37,433 bases of DNA. It comes from Campylobacterales bacterium (GTDB taxonomy: Bacteria; Campylobacterota; Campylobacteria; Campylobacterales; Nitratiruptoraceae). The position numbers and the translations under genes are program-made. The stretch covers positions 1 through 37,433 of the forward strand of contig JALWIX010000096.1 in NCBI GenBank assembly GCA_027082175.1. Reading direction: 5' to 3'. Under the pieces are notes generated by a model, which saw nothing but the letters and a program-made list of their open reading frames with translations, had not been told where the DNA came from and made no database searches. This document shows, piece after piece, positions 33,456 to 37,433 of this stretch (the stretch's first letter is position 1; the number at the start of each line of letters is the position of its first letter).

Positions 33456-33791
33456 TTTATCTCCCTCTCAAATACTTATAGTTTGTTGCTTAATTGTAAT
33501 CATTTTGTTCTTAAATAAGGCTTTATTATTTATGAATAAGTTTTGATAAAATTCCGTTCAAAAATTTTTCGCACTATATCAACACAATTCTCTAAAAAGT
33601 TAAGATTTAAAGATAGCTTTTTAAAAAGATATGCGGCCAGCCGGCATATAAGTATAAAAAATTGCAGTTTAAATAAAAAGTCTATTTTTAAGTTTTATGT
33701 TTTAACATTTCGCGTTTTATCGCGCCTCTTTCTATAATTATATATAAAAAACTAAGTAATTCTCATAAAAAACTAAGTAATTCTCAATTTT
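33456..33791. other. Gene-free spacer between porC and the HAD phosphatase gene
   Basis: A 336-base AT-rich stretch. It holds the por promoter region, an isolated G+C-rich patch with paired ATATGC/GCATAT ends (33629-33649), and a 21-base tandem duplication (33744-33786). No terminator is obvious for the HAD gene beyond ATTCT/AGAAT pairs around 33781-33797. The only frame (33543-33737, plus) begins with TTG, lacks a ribosome site and resembles no protein. Confidence 0.6.
33744..33786. repeat. Two-copy tandem repeat, period 21
   Basis: Positions 33744-33765 and 33765-33786 are identical, each containing AAAAAACTAAGTAATTCTC. They lie just after the end of the HAD phosphatase gene. On the minus strand each copy ends in a run of six T. 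Confidence 0.85.
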
Positions 33792-34445
33792 TTAGAATCG
33801 TATGTTATCTATTTTTTTTATAATATTTACGGCTTCTAAACTATCCTTTTTAATAAATTCGCTACATCTTTGTAAAGTTTTAAAATCCCCATATCCCGTA
33901 AGTACCGCGATACCTTTAATACCCGCTCTTTGAGCCGAATCCATATCCAAACAAGTATCTCCTATCATCCAAGTGTGTTCTTTATTGGCGTTTAGTTTAT
34001 GTAAAGCTTTAAAAATAGGCTCCGGATGGGGTTTAGGATAAGTAACGTCTTCTCTTCCTATTAAGCATTTAAAAAACTTCATAACGCCAAAATGCTCCAA
34101 AAGCTCTTTTGAATATAGTCCGGTTTTAGTGGTAACCACGCCCAAAATAGCAAATTTACTAGCCTCTTTTATTGCCTCTTTAGCATTTGGTAAAAGTACG
34201 GTTTTTTCTTTTGAGATTAACCTGTAGTTTTCTTTATAAGCGTCAACAAACTCTTTGACATTTTCTTCTATTCCAAGATGCAAAAACATAAAATCAAGCG
34301 GATGACCTATAAGCTTTAATATCTCCTTTTTTTCGGGTGTTTTTAAGCCGAACTTTTTAAAAGCGAAATCAAAACTTTCCAAAATAGCTTCTGTTGAGTC
34401 AATTAAAGTTCCGTCTAAATCAAATAATATAGTAATCTTTTTCAA
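33792..34445 (-). CDS. HAD-family phosphatase (phosphoglycolate phosphatase-like)
   Basis: A 217-residue haloacid dehalogenase hydrolase with an alpha-helical C1 cap. All motifs are visible: nucleophile Asp in LFDLDGTLIDST, Thr in VVTTKTG, Lys in PKPHPEP, and metal Asp pair in GDTCLDMDSA. Resembles Gph/PpaX, so 2-phosphoglycolate or pyrophosphate are likely substrates, but specificity in this family cannot be read from motifs. The start is TTG 34445, five bases after AGGGAG. It lies 75 bases after the solute-binding protein gene. Confidence 0.9.
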   Translation of the reverse strand: MKKITILFDLDGTLIDSTEAILESFDFAFKKFGLKTPEKKEILKLIGHPLDFMFLHLGIEENVKEFVDAYKENYRLISKEKTVLLPNAKEAIKEASKFAILGVVTTKTGLYSKELLEHFGVMKFFKCLIGREDVTYPKPHPEPIFKALHKLNANKEHTWMIGDTCLDMDSAQRAGIKGIAVLTGYGDFKTLQRCSEFIKKDSLEAVNIIKKIDNIRF

Positions 34446-34520
34446 AAATTCTCCCTAAATTTGAAAAGATGAAAAACATATAAATATATATAATGATTTT
34501 GTTATATTTTATTTATTGAT

Positions 34521-36020
34521 TTATGGTTTAACCCAATCAATCTCATTATGAAAAATTCCTATTATTGAAGGCTCTATCGGTCGTATCTTTTTATTTACGG
34601 CCGTTATAGAGTTTGGGATATACAAAAATAGATAAGGAAGATCGTTTGCTATTAAAGCAAAAATCTTTTTGTAAATTTTAGAGAGCTTTTTTCTATCTAC
34701 CGTGATTTCCGCTTTTTCTATCAAAGAGTCAACCTTTTTGTTATGATATCCGACAAGATTGAAACCGCCGGGTCTATCAGATTTACTGTGCCATAGAGGA
34801 TAGGCATCCGGAGTTAGTCCAAGGCTCCATCCCAATAAAATTGTTTCAAAATTCCTAGGATGAACAACAGTATTTAAAAAGGCTTGCCACTCCATTGCCT
34901 TAATCTTAACTTTTACGCCAATTTTGCCAAGCTGATACTGTATAATCTGAGCGGCATAGAGTCTGATTGAATTGTTGGAGTTGGTGGCTATCTCAAACTC
35001 AAAAGGATTCTCTTTATCGTATCCTGCCTCTTTTAAAAGCTCTTTAGCTCTCTTAAGATTTGGTTTTGGAGGTTTTATCTTATCATTAAAAGCAAAAGTG
35101 CCGGGCATAAAAGGTCCCGTACAGACTCTAGCGTGCGAAAAAAACAAAATATCGGCCAACTCTTTTCTATCTATTGCCAGACTCAAAGCCTCTCTTACTC
35201 TTTTATCTTGAAATTTTTTATTTCTAAGATTAAACCCTAAATAAGTGTACCCATGAGATATCTGCTCTATTATTTTATAATAATCAGTAAAATCTTTATC
35301 TATCTGTCTTTCATATTGTAAAGGAGAAAGCGAGCCAACATCTAGTTTTTTAGATTTTAACATTAAAAATTGAGTGGATGGGTCTGGTATAAAATGGTAA
35401 ACTATTTTATCAATATTAGGTTTATGTTCAAAATAGTTTTCGTTTGCAACTAAAACTATATCCTTAGATACGGAAAAGTTTTCAAGCTTATAAGGTCCCG
35501 TCCCGATAGGTCTTTGGTTAAATTTGCTTGTCATTATATCTTTTTCATTTCTTAAAATATGCTCTGGCAGTATTCCCATCATCCAAGTTTCCAAAGCTTT
35601 AAAATAGGGCTTTTTATAGATAACTTTTACTGTTTTATCATCTACTATCTTAACATCTTTTACAAAACGAAATTCGCTAGCATACGGGGTAAAGACTTTG
35701 GGAGAAGTTATGGTTTTATAGGTAAAAAGCACATCCTTTGCGCTAAATTTTTTACCGTCATGCCAATATACATCATCTCTTAATCTAAAAATCAAAGTGG
35801 TATCGTCTAAAAACTCGAAGTTTTTTGCCAATTCTCCTACAATTTTACCGTTTTTATCATATTTCACTAAAGAATTAAAAATCCATCCGGCAATCTCTCC
35901 GCTGGCACTATCGGTAGCTAAAATAGGATTTATTCTGCTTGGACTAGCGCTAATTGAGAGATGAAGAGTTGAGGAAAATAGAGAGATTGTAAACAATAAA
36001 AAAGCAAAAGCGTATCTCAT
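34521..36020 (-). CDS. Extracellular solute-binding protein, family 5 (peptide/nickel type)
   Basis: A 499-residue periplasmic binding protein with a Sec signal (MRYAFAFLLFTISLFSS). Family blocks: DDVYWHDGKKFSAKDVLFTYKT, RPIGTGPYKLENF, YLGFNLRNKKFQDKRVREALSLAIDRKEL. I chose ATG 36020: the longer frame to 36086 adds 22 residues (QYTNTPINQYT) that are only the translation of the adjacent word repeat. No permease or ATPase genes are adjacent, so it is an orphan component here. Ligand could be peptide, nickel or another small molecule. Confidence 0.9.
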   Translation of the reverse strand: MRYAFAFLLFTISLFSSTLHLSISASPSRINPILATDSASGEIAGWIFNSLVKYDKNGKIVGELAKNFEFLDDTTLIFRLRDDVYWHDGKKFSAKDVLFTYKTITSPKVFTPYASEFRFVKDVKIVDDKTVKVIYKKPYFKALETWMMGILPEHILRNEKDIMTSKFNQRPIGTGPYKLENFSVSKDIVLVANENYFEHKPNIDKIVYHFIPDPSTQFLMLKSKKLDVGSLSPLQYERQIDKDFTDYYKIIEQISHGYTYLGFNLRNKKFQDKRVREALSLAIDRKELADILFFSHARVCTGPFMPGTFAFNDKIKPPKPNLKRAKELLKEAGYDKENPFEFEIATNSNNSIRLYAAQIIQYQLGKIGVKVKIKAMEWQAFLNTVVHPRNFETILLGWSLGLTPDAYPLWHSKSDRPGGFNLVGYHNKKVDSLIEKAEITVDRKKLSKIYKKIFALIANDLPYLFLYIPNSITAVNKKIRPIEPSIIGIFHNEIDWVKP

Positions 36021-36030
36021 TACTAACCCT

Positions 36031-36105
36031 GTATATTGGTTTATTGGTGTATTAGTATATTGGGATAGTTTAAACCAATATACCAATAACCAATATACTA
36101 ATAAC
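36031..36105. repeat. TATTGGT-word inverted repeat between rhodanese and binding-protein genes
   Basis: The left arm (36031-36064) is made of GTATATTGG, TTATTGG, TGTATTAG and TATATTGG words; the right arm (36073-36105) is their reverse complement in shorter form (CCAATATACCAATAACCAAT). A bulged hairpin could form around 36065-36072. It begins within the last codons of the rhodanese gene and runs to about ten bases before the next start. Confidence 0.75.
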
Positions 36106-36499
36106 TAACAACAGGTTTATGCTCTCTCAACCATGCGTATATACCGCCTTTAAGATGCATAGCGTTTTTGTAGCCTAGCTGATTTGACAAAAAGTCGCCC
36201 ACCACTTTCGTTCTACTGCCGGTTCTGCAAACAAGAATAAACTTCGTATCTTTTGTAGGAACATATTTTGAAAATTCTTTCATAAATTTCTCTACGTTGT
36301 ATCTTCCATATATATCAAAAAAAGTTATTAACTTACTACCTTTGATAATTCCCGTCTGTTTCCATTCAGGCTCGGTTCTTATATCTATAACCACAACGCC
36401 CTCTTGCTGAAGCTTTTCAACATCTTTAGGTGTAAGGTCTATAAGTCCAGCCATTAAATATCCTGAAAATAGAAGTAGGAGTAACAAAAATCTATTCAT
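36098..36499 (-). CDS. Periplasmic rhodanese-domain protein
   Basis: A 133-residue protein with a signal peptide (MNRFLLLLLLFSGYLMA) and one rhodanese domain: VVVIDIRTEPEW, the active-site loop CRTGSRTK, and MHLKGGIYAW. The six-residue Cys loop fits sulfur transfer. It should act in the periplasm on thiosulfate or polysulfide-type sulfur (inference). I chose ATG 36499, eight bases after AAAGG; the longer frame to 36529 adds ten non-signal residues and runs into the upstream terminator. The last codons overlap a word-repeat element. Confidence 0.9.
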   Translation of the reverse strand: MNRFLLLLLLFSGYLMAGLIDLTPKDVEKLQQEGVVVIDIRTEPEWKQTGIIKGSKLITFFDIYGRYNVEKFMKEFSKYVPTKDTKFILVCRTGSRTKVVGDFLSNQLGYKNAMHLKGGIYAWLREHKPVVSY

Positions 36500-36521
36500 A
36501 TAAAATACCTTTGAAAAGAAG

Positions 36522-36537
36522 TCGGGCAAAAGCCCGA
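36522..36537 (-). terminator. Hairpin after rpsI
   Basis: A 6-bp G+C-rich stem TCGGGC/GCCCGA with an AAAA loop, five bases after the rpsI stop on the minus strand, followed by a T/C-rich stretch (CTTCTTTTC). Confidence 0.7.
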
Positions 36538-36542
36538 AAATA

Positions 36543-36932
36543 TTATCTTTTTGAGAACTGAGGAGATCTTCTTGCTTTGTGTTTTCCGTATTTCTTTCTC
36601 TCTACGACTCTTGAATCTCTTGTAAGCAAGCCTTGAGGCTTTAGCACCGCTCTTAAGCTTTCATCAAAAGCTACCAACGCTTTAGAGATTCCGTGTTTTA
36701 ACGCGTCGGCTTGAGCAGAATATCCGCCGCCAAGCGTCTGAGCAACTATATCTACGCTTCCTTCAGTTTTTGTTAAAACCAAAGGTAGTTTTACTCTTTT
36801 TTTTATAGCCTCATGACCGCCCAACCACTCGTCTAGACTCATTCCATTTACTACTATTTTTCCGCTTCCGCTGCTTAGCCACACTTTTGCCACAGCCGTC
36901 TTTCTTTTACCGGTTGCATATACTTTAGCCAT
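36543..36932 (-). CDS. rpsI: 30S ribosomal protein S9
   Basis: 129 residues, normal length. N-terminal [15 protein letters not shown], the [19 protein letters not shown] block and the basic C-terminal tail ending [11 protein letters not shown] that reaches the P-site tRNA are all present. It follows rplM by one base, the near-universal L13-S9 pair. Confidence 0.98.
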   Translation of the reverse strand: MAKVYATGKRKTAVAKVWLSSGSGKIVVNGMSLDEWLGGHEAIKKRVKLPLVLTKTEGSVDIVAQTLGGGYSAQADALKHGISKALVAFDESLRAVLKPQGLLTRDSRVVERKKYGKHKARRSPQFSKR

Positions 36933-36933
36933 A

Positions 36934-37356
36934 TTATGATCCCTTTACTTGAGCTGTATGCGGATGTTCGCTTCCAGCATATACTTTTAGTTTTTTAAGC
37001 ATTTTTCTTCCAAGTTTTGTTTTAGGAAGCATTCCTCTTGTAGCGAGTTTAAATAACTTCTCAGGATTTTTTTTCAATAACTCCTCGAGCTTTTCGCTTT
37101 TTACGCCGCCGAAATATCCGGTATGTCTATAATACTGTTTATTTTGCAGTTTGCTTCCGCTAACGTTTACTTTAGAAGCATTGATAACGACAACATAATC
37201 GCCGCAATCAACATGAGGAGTATAATAAGGCTTATGTTTGCCTCTTAGTTTTGTAGCTATCTCGGTAATAACTCTACCGAATGTTTTTCCTTCTGCATCT
37301 ATAACGATCCAGTCTCTCTTAACCTCTTCAGGCTTAACAATTTTAGTAAATTTCAT
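36934..37356 (-). CDS. rplM: 50S ribosomal protein L13
   Basis: 140 residues, normal length, with [45 protein letters not shown] and [22 protein letters not shown]. First gene of rplM-rpsI. Upstream sequence to the window end contains TATAA-like words and a short GTGAGTGAGATGATACTC string (37382-37399), the probable promoter and leader. Confidence 0.98.
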   Translation of the reverse strand: MKFTKIVKPEEVKRDWIVIDAEGKTFGRVITEIATKLRGKHKPYYTPHVDCGDYVVVINASKVNVSGSKLQNKQYYRHTGYFGGVKSEKLEELLKKNPEKLFKLATRGMLPKTKLGRKMLKKLKVYAGSEHPHTAQVKGS

Positions 37357-37433
37357 TTTCCCAAACCTTTTATAGCTTTTTGGTGAGTGAGATGATACTC
37401 ATTTTTTTATTAAAAATAGCTTAATTTTAGGTT

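Noticed and set aside
33543-33737. 64-codon plus-strand frame in the por/HAD spacer
   Set aside because: TTG start without ribosome site, Lys/Phe/Ser-biased composition typical of translated AT-rich spacer, no family resemblance.
36021-36086. N-terminal extension of the solute-binding protein (QYTNTPINQYT)
   Set aside because: It is the translation of a spacer repeat; a normal signal peptide starts at the ATG at 36020.
1-37433. CRISPR array, tRNA or rRNA genes, insertion sequences
   Set aside because: No regularly spaced repeats, no tRNA-like cloverleaf with TTC-A loop, and no transposase-like frame were seen by eye.

Overview
The window is AT-rich, gene-dense chromosomal DNA. It most likely comes from a Campylobacterota (Epsilonproteobacteria) relative, probably a hydrogen-oxidising, anaerobic or microaerobic chemolithotroph of the Nitratiruptor/Hydrogenimonas/Sulfurovum kind. 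The indications are a cytochrome bc1 complex with a diheme cytochrome c1 next to mnmG (a neighbourhood I associate with Campylobacter), a four-subunit pyruvate:ferredoxin oxidoreductase, a cytosolic [NiFe] hydrogenase, a QueE with a stretched cysteine motif, and a secreted protein full of the D/E-X-N-X-S/T glycosylation signal used by campylobacterial PglB. The genus is inference; no rRNA gene or marker set is present.

Layout. Positions 1-4124 (minus) hold a membrane protein, rsmE, a large secreted MshQ-like protein and a prepilin that runs off the window. moeA follows at 4285 (plus). Positions 5820-10085 (plus) are a tightly coupled operon: [NiFe] hydrogenase small subunit, large subunit, maturation protease and a GGDEF-EAL protein. 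Positions 16170-10258 (minus) are five overlapping genes: two RimK-like ATP-grasp ligases, a 51-residue helix-hairpin-helix-like protein, an M14 carboxypeptidase and an anion-type permease. An M20 carboxypeptidase is transcribed divergently from them. Positions 20194-17354 (minus) are moaA, queE, queD and a cytochrome c lipoprotein. Positions 23041-20348 (minus) are petABC. Then come mnmG plus a glycosyltransferase-like gene (minus), ribE-thpR (plus), an AMMECR1 gene (minus), luxS with three small neighbours (minus), porCDAB (minus), a HAD phosphatase, a solute-binding protein, a rhodanese and rplM-rpsI (all minus).

How it fits together. Pyruvate:ferredoxin oxidoreductase would link acetyl-CoA and pyruvate with low-potential ferredoxin. 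bc1 and c-type cytochromes would carry quinol electrons. MoaA and MoeA make molybdopterin for enzymes such as nitrate reductase or formate dehydrogenase. The hydrogenase has no export signal, so it would act in the cytoplasm, and its translational coupling to a c-di-GMP protein suggests hydrogen sensing or control of a surface lifestyle.

The most unusual content is (1) the two-ligase/two-peptidase/permease cassette, which looks like a system for making and trimming an amino-acid conjugate; (2) the hydrogenase-c-di-GMP operon, whose small subunit has Asp in place of one proximal-cluster Cys; (3) an 892-residue secreted protein with about 33 bacterial N-glycosylation sequons; and (4) a family of degenerate word-repeat hairpins in the spacers. 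All counts and alignments were made by eye.
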